Made by a program: the position numbers and the translations under genes
Assembly (NCBI RefSeq): GCF_020889705.1
Contig: NZ_JACMYP010000030.1
Span: forward strand, 1 to 50,272
DNA: 50,272 nt
Source: Bradyrhizobium altum
GTDB taxonomy: Bacteria; Pseudomonadota; Alphaproteobacteria; Rhizobiales; Xanthobacteraceae
Direction: 5' to 3'
The notes under the pieces: generated by a model
Database searches by the model: none
Told to the model about the DNA's origin: nothing
The model's input: the letters and a program-made list of their open reading frames with translations, nothing else
Shown: in pieces, positions 1 through 10,354 of the stretch
Position numbering within the stretch: position 1 is the stretch's first letter
Layout of the letters: every line of letters starts with the position of its first letter

Positions 1-678
1 CTGGGCGAGCCGGCTCGCCCGGTGAAACCGCATCACGCGCGCCAGCGATTTCGGCGCCAGACCGAGTTCGGATCGAAACCGGCTGGCCAGGTGCTTGCGG
101 CTCCAGCCGATCTCGTCGGCCAATGTCGTGATGTTGACGGCACCGGCCGAGCGCGCCAGCCTCCGATAGGCGAACGCGACTTCGGGAGACGGCGTGTGGC
201 GGGCGCGGCGCAGCACGAAGGCTTCGATCAGGTCGAAGCGGCGCTGCCAGCACGTCACAGCGCCGAGCCGTTCGCGCAAACGGCGGCCCTCATGACCGAG
301 CACATCGTCGATCTCGACCATGCGTCCGACCAGATCGGCCACAGTGCCGCCGAAGAAACTGTAGGCGCCGAGCGGCGTGAAATCCACCTGCACGCAGGCG
401 GCCCGGCCATCGGATTCGATATAGACCGGCCCCGCATGCAGGCCGGCGGCGAAGCTGAGTTGACGATCGGCAGCTCCAGGCTCGCGTCCGAGCGCGATCA
501 GGAACGGGGTGCCGAAACTGACGATCAGCGGGACGATGAGCGGCGCGGTCTGCCGATGCGCGAACCGGCCGGTCGCGGTCTCGCGATAACCCGTGATCCG
601 GACGATCAGGCCCGTCATGGGTGGCGACGGCAGGCGCTGCGCGAAATCGAATGCAATGGGTGAGGCGAACTCGGCCAT
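1..678 (-). CDS. AraC-family transcriptional regulator (C-terminus beyond window edge)
   Basis: An open frame of 226 codons runs from ATG at 678 to base 1 without a stop, so the C-terminus is cut by the window. The last visible residues (about 176-226) form an AraC-type helix-turn-helix (ITTLADEIGWSRKHLASRF followed by a second helix region), and the N-terminal 170 residues resemble the ligand/sensor half of such proteins. It lies 24 bases downstream of the exported nicotinamidase gene on the same strand, so the two may be cotranscribed, and it could respond to a metabolite of that pathway. Family assignment comes from the HTH pattern; effector and targets are unknown. Confidence 0.8.
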   Translation of the reverse strand, partial: MAEFASPIAFDFAQRLPSPPMTGLIVRITGYRETATGRFAHRQTAPLIVPLIVSFGTPFLIALGREPGAADRQLSFAAGLHAGPVYIESDGRAACVQVDFTPLGAYSFFGGTVADLVGRMVEIDDVLGHEGRRLRERLGAVTCWQRRFDLIEAFVLRRARHTPSPEVAFAYRRLARSAGAVNITTLADEIGWSRKHLASRFRSELGLAPKSLARVMRFHRASRLAQ

Positions 679-702
679 GCGAATCTCGCGCGAGGCGGCG
701 AC

Positions 703-1413
703 TTACCCGATATCCGACGACTGGATGCGCTTGACGCCGGCCTTGTCCATGTCGGTCCAGGCCTTGGCCAGCGATCCCTGGGTGTCGATGCCGCGACAGG
801 CGTCCTCCACGACATAGGTTTCGAAGCCGGCCTTGCGCGCATCGAGCGCGGTCCATGCCACGCAGAAATCGGTGGCGAGCCCGGCCACGAAAACCCGCTC
901 GACATTGCGCGCCTTCAGATAGGCGGCGAGCCCGGTGGTGGTCTTGCCGTCGGCTTCGGTGAAGGCGGAATAGCTGTCGACGTCCTTGTGAAAACCCTTG
1001 CGGATGATCAGCTCGGCCTGCGGGATCGCGAGATCCTTCGACAGCGAGGCGCCGTCAGTGCCCTGCACACAGTGATCGGGCCACAGCACCTGCTTGCCGT
1101 AGGCGAGGTCGATGGTCTCGAACGGCTTCTTGCCGGCATGAACCGAGGCAAACGAGACGTGTCCGGGCGTGTGCCAGTCCTGGGTCATCACCACATTGGC
1201 AAAGCTCTTGGCGATCTTGTTGATCACCGGCACCACCTGCTCGCCGTCCTTCACCGCGAGGCTGCCGCCGGGCAGGAAGCAGTTCTGGACGTCGATCACG
1301 AGCAGCGCGGAGCCATCGTCGGGCTTGATCGCAGCCGCCCAGAGATTCCTGGGAACCAGGGTCGCAAGCGCCAACGTGCCGAGGCCTGCAACTATCTGTC
1401 GTCGATCCAACAT
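703..1413 (-). CDS. pncA: Exported nicotinamidase / isochorismatase-family hydrolase
   Basis: This 236-residue protein has the cysteine-hydrolase fold of nicotinamidase, which converts nicotinamide to nicotinate for NAD salvage. Visible catalytic residues are Asp41 (VIDVQNCF), Lys139 (IRKGFHKD) and Cys184 (ATDFCV); Asp79, His81 and His85 (DWHTPGH) match the metal site. Unusually, residues 1-28 form a signal peptide with a twin-arginine-like start (DRRQIVAG, then a hydrophobic stretch and AAA), so the enzyme is probably periplasmic, whereas PncA is normally cytoplasmic. A strong AAGGAGG precedes the ATG. Nicotinamidase is the best match, but a related amidase (for example pyrazinamidase-like) is possible. 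Confidence 0.85.
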   Translation of the reverse strand: MLDRRQIVAGLGTLALATLVPRNLWAAAIKPDDGSALLVIDVQNCFLPGGSLAVKDGEQVVPVINKIAKSFANVVMTQDWHTPGHVSFASVHAGKKPFETIDLAYGKQVLWPDHCVQGTDGASLSKDLAIPQAELIIRKGFHKDVDSYSAFTEADGKTTTGLAAYLKARNVERVFVAGLATDFCVAWTALDARKAGFETYVVEDACRGIDTQGSLAKAWTDMDKAGVKRIQSSDIG

Positions 1414-1509
1414 CGCGCCCCTCCTTGCTTTGATACCGCGCGAGGAGGCTAGTTCCGTTCGGCGAACGGCGAAAGTGGGATTTTTCCAACCGGCCTTGCG
1501 AAGGGCCGA

Positions 1510-2445
1510 TCAGCCGCGCGGCTGGATGCCGTCGCGGACTGCGCGGAAGCGTGGGAAGGCGGTCTCCCAATCGGTGCGCGGCGAGCTGCCGATGATCCGC
1601 AGCGATGTCTGCGCGCCGAACCGCAGCCATTGCACGATGGTCACCGGGGTGTTGTCCTTGCCGCTGACGGCGTCGATCCGGGTCTCGAAGCCGGGCTGGC
1701 CATCGATCCGGATCGGTTCGGACATGGTGATCCGCCCGTCGCGCACGCCGGGGATCGTGGTGGCGATCTGCTGGGCAAAGCGGCCGCGATCATCGGGCGT
1801 GGCCGGCGCCGAAGCGATGACGCCGAGCAGCATGAAGGGCTTGCTCTCCAGGCCCTTGTCGTCGCCGTCGGCCATCAGCAGCGCTGCGCCCGGCGCCAGC
1901 ATGCGGATATTCTTGAAGCCGCTGAGCTCGGTGACCTTGAACGGCATCATGGCGAGCTGCTCGTCGACCGGCACCTCCCTGCGGATTTCGGCGGAGGCGA
2001 ACATCTGCCGGACGGCGTCGTCGGTGTAGATCTTGCCCGCGTTCTCCGGCACCTGCACCGCGACATAGCCGGAGAAGGTCGGCCCCGGCAGGATCATGGA
2101 ATAGCGCCGCACATTGCTGGCGCCGTCGCGGGCGCTCTCCACGGTGTAGTAGGCGAGGCCGGCCGGCGTCTCGAGGCTCTCGGGCTTGATGTTTCCGGTG
2201 CCGGCCGGGTTGGCTTTGAAGGCGGTCACGACCTCTTTGTAGGCGTCCGCGGGCAGGTCGGCGATCAGGACCTTGACGCCCTGGTCCTCGGTTTCGAAGC
2301 CGATGAAGGATTTGGCGCGGACGAGGCCCACCAGCGGTTTCATCCCGACATGCGCGCCCGGCGGAAACACCACGTCGGCGGCAAAGCCATGACAGGTGGC
2401 AGCAATCAGCAAGGCAACCGCAACGAGAACTCGAAAAGGCGTCAT
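1510..2445 (-). CDS. Hypothetical secreted protein
   Basis: A 311-residue protein with a clear Sec signal peptide (residues 1-23, hydrophobic VLVAVALLIAA ending GFAA). The mature part has no motif I recognise; it looks like a compact periplasmic alpha/beta domain without cysteines in obvious pairs. The frame stays open upstream to 2841, but the signal peptide fixes ATG 2445 as the likely start even though no good ribosome binding site precedes it. It is followed by the nicotinamidase gene on the same strand after a 96-base gap. Function unknown. Confidence 0.7.
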   Translation of the reverse strand: MTPFRVLVAVALLIAATCHGFAADVVFPPGAHVGMKPLVGLVRAKSFIGFETEDQGVKVLIADLPADAYKEVVTAFKANPAGTGNIKPESLETPAGLAYYTVESARDGASNVRRYSMILPGPTFSGYVAVQVPENAGKIYTDDAVRQMFASAEIRREVPVDEQLAMMPFKVTELSGFKNIRMLAPGAALLMADGDDKGLESKPFMLLGVIASAPATPDDRGRFAQQIATTIPGVRDGRITMSEPIRIDGQPGFETRIDAVSGKDNTPVTIVQWLRFGAQTSLRIIGSSPRTDWETAFPRFRAVRDGIQPRG

Positions 2446-2886
2446 GGGGGATCTACCGGTTTTGCTTGGTGGCCGCGCAACGGGGCCGGTGCAGGGCTGG
2501 ATGGCCTCTTCAGTCGGACCGCTTTTAGCGGTTTTGATGGCCCAGCAACAGGCCGCCAAATCTCCGCTCCAGGCCAGCCGGTTCGATTCCATGGGCTTTT
2601 CGCCTTGATTGGCAGGCACTTTCCAGTTTCCCGAGCTTTCCAGGAACGACCGCCTGCGGCCGCCAGCGGCCAAACAGCGCGCCCTCGACCCGTGCGCCGC
2701 TCTCGCATACGACGTTTGTGAGCGTTCACTCAACAGCGCTGACGTCGCGCCGCGAATGTCGCGGTCGACGGCGGGCGGCATTCTTGCCGATTTGTTAACT
2801 CGGTCCTGGTTTGAACCGGTGCCGCGGCCGGGCTGACACAATCTTTCAAACGTCAGTCTTTTCAGGCCTCAACGTTGCGTCCAGTC
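2446..2886. other. Intergenic region between secreted protein and dnaK
   Basis: There is no convincing gene here; the short frames on both strands have no recognisable protein features. A small hairpin (ACCGC, TTTTA, GCGGT, then TTT) lies at 2518-2535 and resembles a weak terminator. A near-palindrome TGAGCGTTCACTCA lies at 2719-2732 and looks like a TetR-type operator. Confidence 0.4.
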
Positions 2887-2914
2887 CTTGCGGGCAGGAC
2901 CCTCTCTCCTATAT
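2887..2914 (+). promoter_or_regulatory. RpoH (sigma-32) type heat-shock promoter of dnaK
   Basis: CTTG at 2887-2890 is followed by exactly 17 bases and then CCTATAT at 2908-2914. This fits the alphaproteobacterial RpoH pattern CTTG-N17-CYTATNT. It would give a leader of roughly 95-100 bases before the dnaK ATG. The motif is read directly; its use by RpoH is inferred from the consensus and the heat-shock role of dnaKJ. Confidence 0.7.
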
Positions 2915-3019
2915 CAGGCTCACCGTCGCAATATCGCGAGTATGTGAACGTCTGGGGGTTCGGTACGGAGCGCCGTCAGGGCCCAACCAACCTGCCGTAG
3001 CAAAGAGGATATCAAAACC

Positions 3020-4921
<1,902 letters not shown>

Positions 4922-5079
4922 GCGGGCTTGCGATCATGGCCCTCACACCAAAGAGCACGCGACGCGTCTCGGAGGAGTGGGGGTCATTTTTCTTTAAGGC
5001 GATCGCTGCATCTTCCAGACAGGCGCAATCCTTTGCGCAATCCTTGGCGATCGCGACGAACTTCGGACGGAATTGAAGG

Positions 5080-6210
5080 ATGTCCACCAAGCGCTGCTAT
5101 TACGAGACCCTCGAGGTCGAGCGGAACGCGGACGAGACCAAGCTGAAATCGGCTTTCCGCAAACTCGCGATGAAATGGCATCCGGACAAGAATCCGGGCG
5201 ACGCCACCAGCGAGGTCCGGTTCAAGGAAATCAACGAAGCCTATGAGGTGCTGAAGGACGGCGACAAGCGCGCCGCCTATGACCGCTTCGGCCATGCCGC
5301 TTTCGAGCAGGGCATGGGCGGTGGCGGTCCCGGCTTCGGCGCCGGCTTCGCCTCCTCCTTCTCCGACATCTTCGAGGATCTGTTCGGCATGGCCGGGCAG
5401 CGCCGCGGCAGCGGCGGCCGCGAACGCGGTGCCGACCTGCGCTACAACATGGAGATCACGCTCGAGGAGGCCTTCCAGGGCAAGACCGCGCAGATCGAGA
5501 TCCCGGTTTCGGTGACCTGCGAATCCTGCTCCGGCACCGGCGCCAAGGCCGGCACCAAGCCGAAGACCTGCTCGCATTGCGGTGGCGCCGGCCGTATCCG
5601 GCAGGCCCAGGGCTTCTTCACGCTGGAGCGGACCTGCCCCGGCTGTCAGGGCCGCGGCCAGATGATCGAGGACGCCTGCGCCTCCTGCGCCGGTTCCGGC
5701 CGGGTGACGCGCGAGCGCGCGCTGTCGGTCAACATTCCTCCGGGGGTCGAGGACGGCACCCGTATTCGTCTCGCCGGCGAAGGCGAGGCCGGTGTCCGCG
5801 GCGGCCCGCCCGGCGACCTCTACATTTTCCTGTCGCTGACCACGCACCAGTTCTTCCAGCGTGACGGCGCCGACCTGCACTGCCGCGTGCCGATCTCGAT
5901 GGTGACCGCAGCCCTCGGCGGCGAGTTCGAGGTGCCGACCATCGACAAGAGCAAAACCAAGGTGAAGGTGCCGGCCGGGACCCAGTCCAGCCGCCGATTC
6001 CGCATCGCATCAAAGGGTATGCCGGTGCTCCGCTCGCGCCAGACCGGCGACATGTATGTCCAGGTTGTGGTCGAAACGCCGCAGAATCTGACCAAGAAGC
6101 AGCAAGAATTGCTGATGGAGTTCGAAAAACTCTCGTCCGGTGCAACGCAACCGGAGGCAGCGGGTTTCTTCTCTAAGGTCAAGGACTTCTTCGGAAGCCG
6201 CTCCGTCTAG
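5080..6210 (+). CDS. dnaJ: Chaperone protein DnaJ (Hsp40)
   Basis: The DnaK co-chaperone delivers substrates and stimulates DnaK ATP hydrolysis. The 376-residue protein has a J domain (residues about 5-70) with the HPD motif at 34-36, a Gly/Phe-rich stretch around 79-110, four zinc-binding CxxCxGxG repeats ([32 protein letters not shown]) and the C-terminal substrate-binding domain. It sits in the usual dnaK-dnaJ order. The 158-base spacer contains no obvious terminator, so cotranscription from the heat-shock promoter is likely. Confidence 0.98.
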   Translation: MSTKRCYYETLEVERNADETKLKSAFRKLAMKWHPDKNPGDATSEVRFKEINEAYEVLKDGDKRAAYDRFGHAAFEQGMGGGGPGFGAGFASSFSDIFEDLFGMAGQRRGSGGRERGADLRYNMEITLEEAFQGKTAQIEIPVSVTCESCSGTGAKAGTKPKTCSHCGGAGRIRQAQGFFTLERTCPGCQGRGQMIEDACASCAGSGRVTRERALSVNIPPGVEDGTRIRLAGEGEAGVRGGPPGDLYIFLSLTTHQFFQRDGADLHCRVPISMVTAALGGEFEVPTIDKSKTKVKVPAGTQSSRRFRIASKGMPVLRSRQTGDMYVQVVVETPQNLTKKQQELLMEFEKLSSGATQPEAAGFFSKVKDFFGSRSV

Positions 6211-6214
6211 CCGC

Positions 6215-6240
6215 AGTCGTTATGCTTGACCGTAACGACT
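6215..6240. terminator. Hairpin after dnaJ
   Basis: A perfect 8-base inverted repeat (AGTCGTTA and TAACGACT) with a 10-base loop begins five bases after the dnaJ stop. No T-run follows, so it may be a weak or factor-dependent terminator, an mRNA-stabilising hairpin, or an operator for the next gene. A TTGACC in its loop could be a -35 element. Confidence 0.4.
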
Positions 6241-6310
6241 TCGATCTATACGTGTTTATGACTGTTTTCTGACAACCGCTCGATTGTGCGCGGTCCCGCC
6301 TGGTAGCGAC

Positions 6311-6913
6311 ATGCCTCTGCAATCGTCCGTGCGTGCGTCGAAGAAGCCCCTCCGTCTCGACGACGAGGTTCGATTTCTCCGTTCATGGATCGAGAAGCCG
6401 TTGCATATGGGCGCGGTGATGCCGTCCGGGCGGCTGCTCGCACGCACCATGGCGCAATATGTCGATCCCGAAGCCGAAGGACCGGTCGTCGAGCTCGGAC
6501 CCGGCACCGGTGCGATCACCAATGCGCTGATCGAGCATGGCGTCGATCAAAAGCGTCTCGTCTTGGTTGAATACAATCCCGGCTTCTGTGCGCTGCTGCG
6601 CGAACGCTATCCGCAGGCCAAGGTGGTCCAGGGCGACGCCTACAGGCTTCGCGATACGTTGTGGGACGTCATGAAGTCTCCGGCCTCGGCCGTGGTCTCC
6701 GGCCTGCCGCTGGTCACCAAGCCGATGCTGACCCGCCTGAAGCTGGTCCGCGACGCCTTCCTGGCTCTCGCGCCCGGTGCGCCGTTCGTCCAGTTCACCT
6801 ATTCGGTGGCGCCGCCGATTCCGAAGTCGCTGCCCGGCGTGTCCACAGAGGCGTCCGAGCGGATCTGGATGAACCTTCCGCCCGCGCGGGTCTGGGTGTA
6901 TCGCAAGGGCTGA
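6311..6913 (+). CDS. pmtA: Phospholipid N-methyltransferase-like SAM-dependent methyltransferase
   Basis: A 200-residue class I methyltransferase with the S-adenosylmethionine loop ELGPGTG at residues 61-67 and the N-terminal pattern FLRSWIEKPLHMGAVMPSG typical of bacterial PmtA proteins, which methylate phosphatidylethanolamine towards phosphatidylcholine at the inner membrane. From memory, Bradyrhizobium japonicum pmtA lies beside dnaKJ, which matches this position. ATG 6311 is chosen; an in-frame TTG at 6284 is the alternative. A related family, rRNA adenine dimethylases, shares the fold but is longer and has different motifs. Confidence 0.75.
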   Translation: MPLQSSVRASKKPLRLDDEVRFLRSWIEKPLHMGAVMPSGRLLARTMAQYVDPEAEGPVVELGPGTGAITNALIEHGVDQKRLVLVEYNPGFCALLRERYPQAKVVQGDAYRLRDTLWDVMKSPASAVVSGLPLVTKPMLTRLKLVRDAFLALAPGAPFVQFTYSVAPPIPKSLPGVSTEASERIWMNLPPARVWVYRKG

Positions 6914-6914
6914 C

Positions 6915-6959
6915 GCGTATTCCGCAAAAGTGGGTACCGGTTTTGCGCATGGAATACGC
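6915..6959. repeat. Dispersed palindrome, type A variant
   Basis: GCGTATTCC and GGAATACGC form outer arms around a core containing GTGGGTACCGG, related to the copies at 8732, 11304, 21113 and 37170. It lies directly after the methyltransferase stop and may form a hairpin in the transcript. Confidence 0.65.
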
Positions 6960-6975
6960 GCAGAACATTAGCTAA

Positions 6976-6998
6976 GAGCATTTTCAGAGAAAATGCTC
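6976..6998. repeat. Perfect 10-base inverted repeat
   Basis: GAGCATTTTC and GAAAATGCTC flank the three-base spacer AGA. No T-tract follows, so a simple intrinsic terminator is unlikely. It lies 46 bases before the FMN reductase start and may be an operator or a small mobile palindrome. Confidence 0.6.
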
Positions 6999-7044
6999 GC
7001 CCTGCGTGGTCGCGCCGGGCGCGTGCCCTAACCGCGATTTCGAA

Positions 7045-7623
7045 ATGTCCGCGCTGAAAATCCTCGTGATCCCCGGATCGCTTCGATCAGGCTCGCTCAA
7101 CGCGAAGCTCGCGGCTGTGCTGGCCCAGGAGCTCGCGCAGCTCGGGGCCGACGTCACCCGTATCTCGCTCGGCGATTTTCCGCTGCCGATCTATGACGGC
7201 GATTTGCAGGCCAAATCGGGCGTGCCGCAGCACGCCGTCAATCTGAAGCGGATGATTGGCGCCCATCATGGCGTGCTGATCGTGACGCCGGAATACAATT
7301 CCTCGGTGCCGGCGCTGGTGAAGAACACGATCGACTGGGTGAGCCGCGTGCAGGATCCGCACGAGACCCGTGGCCAGGTGTTCCACGGCCGCGCCTTCGC
7401 GCTAGCTGCGGCATCCGGCAACCGGCTCGGCGGCACGCGCGCGCTGGCGGCGCTGCGCCTGATCCTGACGGCGTGCCATGCCACCGTGATCCCGAACCAG
7501 CTCGCGCTGTCATTCGCCGAGCACGCCTATGACGACATGGATCGTCTGAAGCACCAGGCCGACATCGATACGATGCGGGCGCTGGTGCGGCAGCTGATCG
7601 ACCATTCCCAACGCATGATGTGA
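7045..7623 (+). CDS. NADPH-dependent FMN reductase / quinone reductase family protein
   Basis: A 192-residue flavodoxin-fold protein. The FMN-phosphate loop PGSLRSGSLN lies near residue 9, and the family signature TPEYNSSVPALVKNTIDW is near residue 83. Members transfer electrons from NAD(P)H to FMN, quinones, azo dyes or metals. ATG 7045 is chosen because the protein begins immediately before the first beta strand. pyrF starts 7 bases after its stop, suggesting cotranscription. The physiological electron acceptor cannot be told from sequence. Confidence 0.85.
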   Translation: MSALKILVIPGSLRSGSLNAKLAAVLAQELAQLGADVTRISLGDFPLPIYDGDLQAKSGVPQHAVNLKRMIGAHHGVLIVTPEYNSSVPALVKNTIDWVSRVQDPHETRGQVFHGRAFALAAASGNRLGGTRALAALRLILTACHATVIPNQLALSFAEHAYDDMDRLKHQADIDTMRALVRQLIDHSQRMM

Positions 7624-7629
7624 GGTGAC

Positions 7630-8352
7630 ATGCAGCCAGCCAAGATCGCTCCAAGGATCGCTCCAAGAGACCGGTTGATTGTGGCGCTCGATTTGCCGTC
7701 GGTCGCCAGCGCCGAGGCGATGATCGACAGGCTCGGCGACAGCGTCACCTTCTACAAGATCGGCTATCAGCTCGGTTACGCCGGCGGTCTCGCGCTGGCG
7801 AAGCAGCTTGCGGGCAGCGGCAAGAAGGTCTTCCTCGATCTCAAGCTGCACGACATCGGCAACACGGTGGCGCGCGGGGTCGAAAGCGTCGGCGCCCTCG
7901 GCGCGACCTTTCTCACCGTGCATGCCTACCCGCAGACCATGAAGGCGGCGGTCGAGGCGCGGACCGGCTCCGGTCTGAAGATCCTCGCGGTGACGGTGCT
8001 GACCTCCTACGACGACAGCGACCTGCACGCAGCGGGCTATCGCCTCAACGTCTCCGATCTCGTCGAAGCGCGCGCCAGGCAGGCGCAGGCGCTCGGTGTC
8101 GACGGTCTCGTCAGCTCGCCCGAGGAAGCTGTCGCCCTGCGCAAGATCGTGGGTGATCAGATGAACCTCGTGACCCCGGGCATCCGCCCGGCGGGTTCGG
8201 CGACCGGCGACCAGAAGCGCATCATGACGCCGGCCCGCGCCATTGCCGCCGGCGCCGACTATCTGGTGGTCGGACGTCCGGTGATGGAAGCCGCGGATCC
8301 GAAAGCCGCGGCCGAAGCCATTCATGCCGAGGTCGCCCAGGCACTCGCCTGA
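7630..8352 (+). CDS. pyrF: Orotidine 5'-phosphate decarboxylase
   Basis: This enzyme makes UMP from OMP in the last step of pyrimidine synthesis. The 240-residue TIM barrel shows Asp21 (VALDLP), Lys43 (FYKIG) and the catalytic [10 protein letters not shown] motif with Asp70, Lys72 and Asp75; the phosphate loop is LVVGRPV near residue 215. The N-terminus has a short duplication (KIAPRIAPR), so the exact start may be a few codons later. It sits in a run of same-strand metabolic genes. Confidence 0.96.
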   Translation: MQPAKIAPRIAPRDRLIVALDLPSVASAEAMIDRLGDSVTFYKIGYQLGYAGGLALAKQLAGSGKKVFLDLKLHDIGNTVARGVESVGALGATFLTVHAYPQTMKAAVEARTGSGLKILAVTVLTSYDDSDLHAAGYRLNVSDLVEARARQAQALGVDGLVSSPEEAVALRKIVGDQMNLVTPGIRPAGSATGDQKRIMTPARAIAAGADYLVVGRPVMEAADPKAAAEAIHAEVAQALA

Positions 8353-8375
8353 GCCAACAACAAGGGAGAACAGAG

Positions 8376-8672
8376 ATGGCGAAGGGATACTGGATTGGAC
8401 GCGTCGACGTTCACAATGAGGAGGGCTACAAGCCCTACATGGCGGCCAACCCCGCCATCTTCCAGAAATTCGGCGGCAAGTTCATCGTTCGCGGTGGCAA
8501 GTTCACCGGCGTGGAGGGCCAGAGCCGCTCGCGCAATGTCGTGATCGAATTCCCCGATTACGCGACCGCGCTCGCTTGCTACCAATCGCCGGAATACCAG
8601 GCCAATATCAAGGTGCGGCAGCCACACTCGATCGCCGACCTGATTATCATCGAGGGGCACGACAGCCCGTAG
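8376..8672 (+). CDS. DUF1330 family protein
   Basis: A 98-residue dimeric alpha/beta-barrel type protein. The start (MAKGYWIGRVDVHN), central FGGKFIVRGGKF, and later SRNVVIEFPDYATALACYQSPEYQ are characteristic of DUF1330. AAGGGAGAA lies just upstream of the ATG. It follows pyrF by 23 bases and is probably in the same transcript. The biochemical function of the family is not established. Confidence 0.85.
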   Translation: MAKGYWIGRVDVHNEEGYKPYMAANPAIFQKFGGKFIVRGGKFTGVEGQSRSRNVVIEFPDYATALACYQSPEYQANIKVRQPHSIADLIIIEGHDSP

Positions 8673-8731
8673 CCCGGACGCCAGCCCGCCGGTTCGGCTG
8701 CTCGGAACAAGCCTCCGATGGCCGTCGTTTA

Positions 8732-8780
8732 GGCATGTTGTGGTGCCGGAAAACCGGTTTCCACTTTGCCGGATCATGCT
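8732..8780. repeat. Dispersed palindrome, type A
   Basis: GGCATG and GGATCATGC arms enclose GTGCCGGAAAACCGGTTTCCACTT-type sequence (core at about 8743-8766). It lies just before dapB and belongs to the same family as 11304-11352. Confidence 0.65.
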
Positions 8781-8804
8781 TTATACGGCGGTGAGAGGTG
8801 AGCC

Positions 8805-9617
8805 ATGGCTGACATGCGTCTGATTGTTGCGGGAGCCGGCGGCCGGATGGGCCGCACGCTGACGCGGGTGATTTCCGAAACCCCGGGGGCGGTCCTGGTC
8901 GGCGCGCTGGAAGCGCCGGGCTCGGAACTGCTCGGCAAGGACGCCGGCGTGCTCGCCGGCCTTCCCGCCAATGACGTCAAGCTGTCGGCCGATCTGTGGT
9001 CGATGTCCGCGGCTGCCGACGGCATCCTGGATTTCACGGTGCCGGCCGCGACCATCGCCAATGTCGCGATCGCGGCCGAGCGCGGTCTTGTGCACGTCAT
9101 CGGCACCACCGGCCTGTCACAGTCCGACGACGCGGTGATCCGGAGCGTCACCAACCGCGCCATCGTGGTGAAGTCGGGCAATATGAGCCTCGGCGTCAAT
9201 CTGCTTGCCGCGCTGGTCAAGCGCGTCGCGCAATCGCTCGACCAGAGCTTTGACATCGAAATTCTCGAGATGCACCACAAGTCCAAGATCGATGCGCCGT
9301 CCGGCACCGCGCTGATGCTCGGCGAAGCCGCTGCCGCGGGACGCCAGATCGCGCTGGAGCAGCATTCGGCGCGCGGCCGCGACGGCCTGACCGGGGCGCG
9401 GCGTCCCGGCGATATCGGCTTTGCCTCGTTGCGCGGCGGCACCGCGGCTGGCGATCACAGCGTGATCTTTGCCGGTCCTTCGGAGCGCATCACGCTCTCG
9501 CATCATGCCGAGGATCGCGCGCTGTTCGCGCAGGGCGCGCTGAAGGCAGCGCTGTGGGCGCACGGCAAGAAGCCCGGCATGTATTCGATGACCGACGTTC
9601 TCGGGTTGAGCGACTGA
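8805..9617 (+). CDS. dapB: 4-hydroxy-tetrahydrodipicolinate reductase
   Basis: DapB reduces the product of DapA using NAD(P)H in the diaminopimelate/lysine pathway, feeding peptidoglycan. The 270-residue protein has an N-terminal Rossmann motif [10 protein letters not shown] (residues 8-17), GTTGL around 104, and the catalytic signature [16 protein letters not shown] near 160, with the catalytic His and Lys present. A GAGAGGTGAG stretch precedes the ATG. gpmA begins 47 bases downstream. Confidence 0.97.
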   Translation: MADMRLIVAGAGGRMGRTLTRVISETPGAVLVGALEAPGSELLGKDAGVLAGLPANDVKLSADLWSMSAAADGILDFTVPAATIANVAIAAERGLVHVIGTTGLSQSDDAVIRSVTNRAIVVKSGNMSLGVNLLAALVKRVAQSLDQSFDIEILEMHHKSKIDAPSGTALMLGEAAAAGRQIALEQHSARGRDGLTGARRPGDIGFASLRGGTAAGDHSVIFAGPSERITLSHHAEDRALFAQGALKAALWAHGKKPGMYSMTDVLGLSD

Positions 9618-9664
9618 GATCGCGCGACGAAATAAAATCCAGCCAAGCGAAAACGGAATCTGAA

Positions 9665-10288
9665 ATGAGTGATCGTCTTCTTGTGCTCGTTCGTCATGGT
9701 CAGAGCGAATGGAATCTGAAGAACCTGTTCACCGGGTGGAAGGATCCCGATCTCACCGAGCAGGGCATCACCGAGGCCAAGGATGCCGGCCGCAAGCTGA
9801 AGGCGCAGGGCCTGTCGTTCGACGTCGCCTTTACGTCAGACCTGACGCGCGCGCAGCACACGCTGAAGCTGATGCTGGAGCAGATCGGCCAGACCGGATT
9901 GCCGACCACGAAGAATCTGGCGCTCAATGAGCGCGACTACGGCGATCTCTCGGGCCTCAACAAGGACGACGCCCGCAAGAAGTGGGGCGAGGACCGGGTC
10001 CTGGTCTGGCGCCGCTCCTACGACGTCCCGCCGCCCGGCGGCGAGAGCCTCAAGGATACGCTGGCGCGCACGCTGCCCTATTACGTGCAGGAGATCCTGC
10101 CCGGCGTACTGCGCGGCCAGCGCACGCTGATCGCCGCCCACGGCAATTCGCTGCGCGCGCTGATCATGGTGCTGGAGAAGCTTTCGCCGGAGCAGATCCT
10201 CAAACGCGAGCTCGCGACCGGCGCGCCGGTGGTCTATCGGCTCAACGCCGATTCCACCGTTGCTTCCAAGGTCGATTTGGCAGGGTAA
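9665..10288 (+). CDS. gpmA: 2,3-bisphosphoglycerate-dependent phosphoglycerate mutase
   Basis: It interconverts 3- and 2-phosphoglycerate in glycolysis and gluconeogenesis. The 207-residue protein starts [20 protein letters not shown], with the phosphorylated His11 in the RHG motif, then [13 protein letters not shown], the acid-base Glu in [11 protein letters not shown], and the second active-site His in [10 protein letters not shown]. It is shorter than the 250-residue E. coli enzyme, which is normal for rhizobial GpmA. The frame is open upstream, but ATG 9665 aligns with the family start. Confidence 0.95.
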   Translation: MSDRLLVLVRHGQSEWNLKNLFTGWKDPDLTEQGITEAKDAGRKLKAQGLSFDVAFTSDLTRAQHTLKLMLEQIGQTGLPTTKNLALNERDYGDLSGLNKDDARKKWGEDRVLVWRRSYDVPPPGGESLKDTLARTLPYYVQEILPGVLRGQRTLIAAHGNSLRALIMVLEKLSPEQILKRELATGAPVVYRLNADSTVASKVDLAG

Positions 10289-10292
10289 GCGG

Positions 10293-10338
10293 GGCCGTCG
10301 ACCCTTCGAGACGCGCTTCGCGCTCCTCAGGGTGACGG
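10293..10338. repeat. Dispersed repeat, type D (partial copy)
   Basis: A partial copy of a family containing GTCGACCCTTCGAGAC and CTCCTCAGGGTGACGG, with a short GCGCTTCGCGC palindrome between. It lies just after gpmA. Longer copies occur at 33401, 40311 and 44878. Confidence 0.7.
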
Positions 10339-10354
10339 TGAGAGCGCGTTCGCT

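Noticed and set aside
2446..2841. Upstream extension of the secreted protein to 443 residues
   Set aside because: It would bury a clear signal peptide in the middle of the protein, and the added sequence is not protein-like.
4922..5079. ROSE-type RNA thermometer before dnaJ
   Set aside because: The conserved ROSE sequence near the ribosome binding site is absent, and an RpoH promoter already explains heat control.
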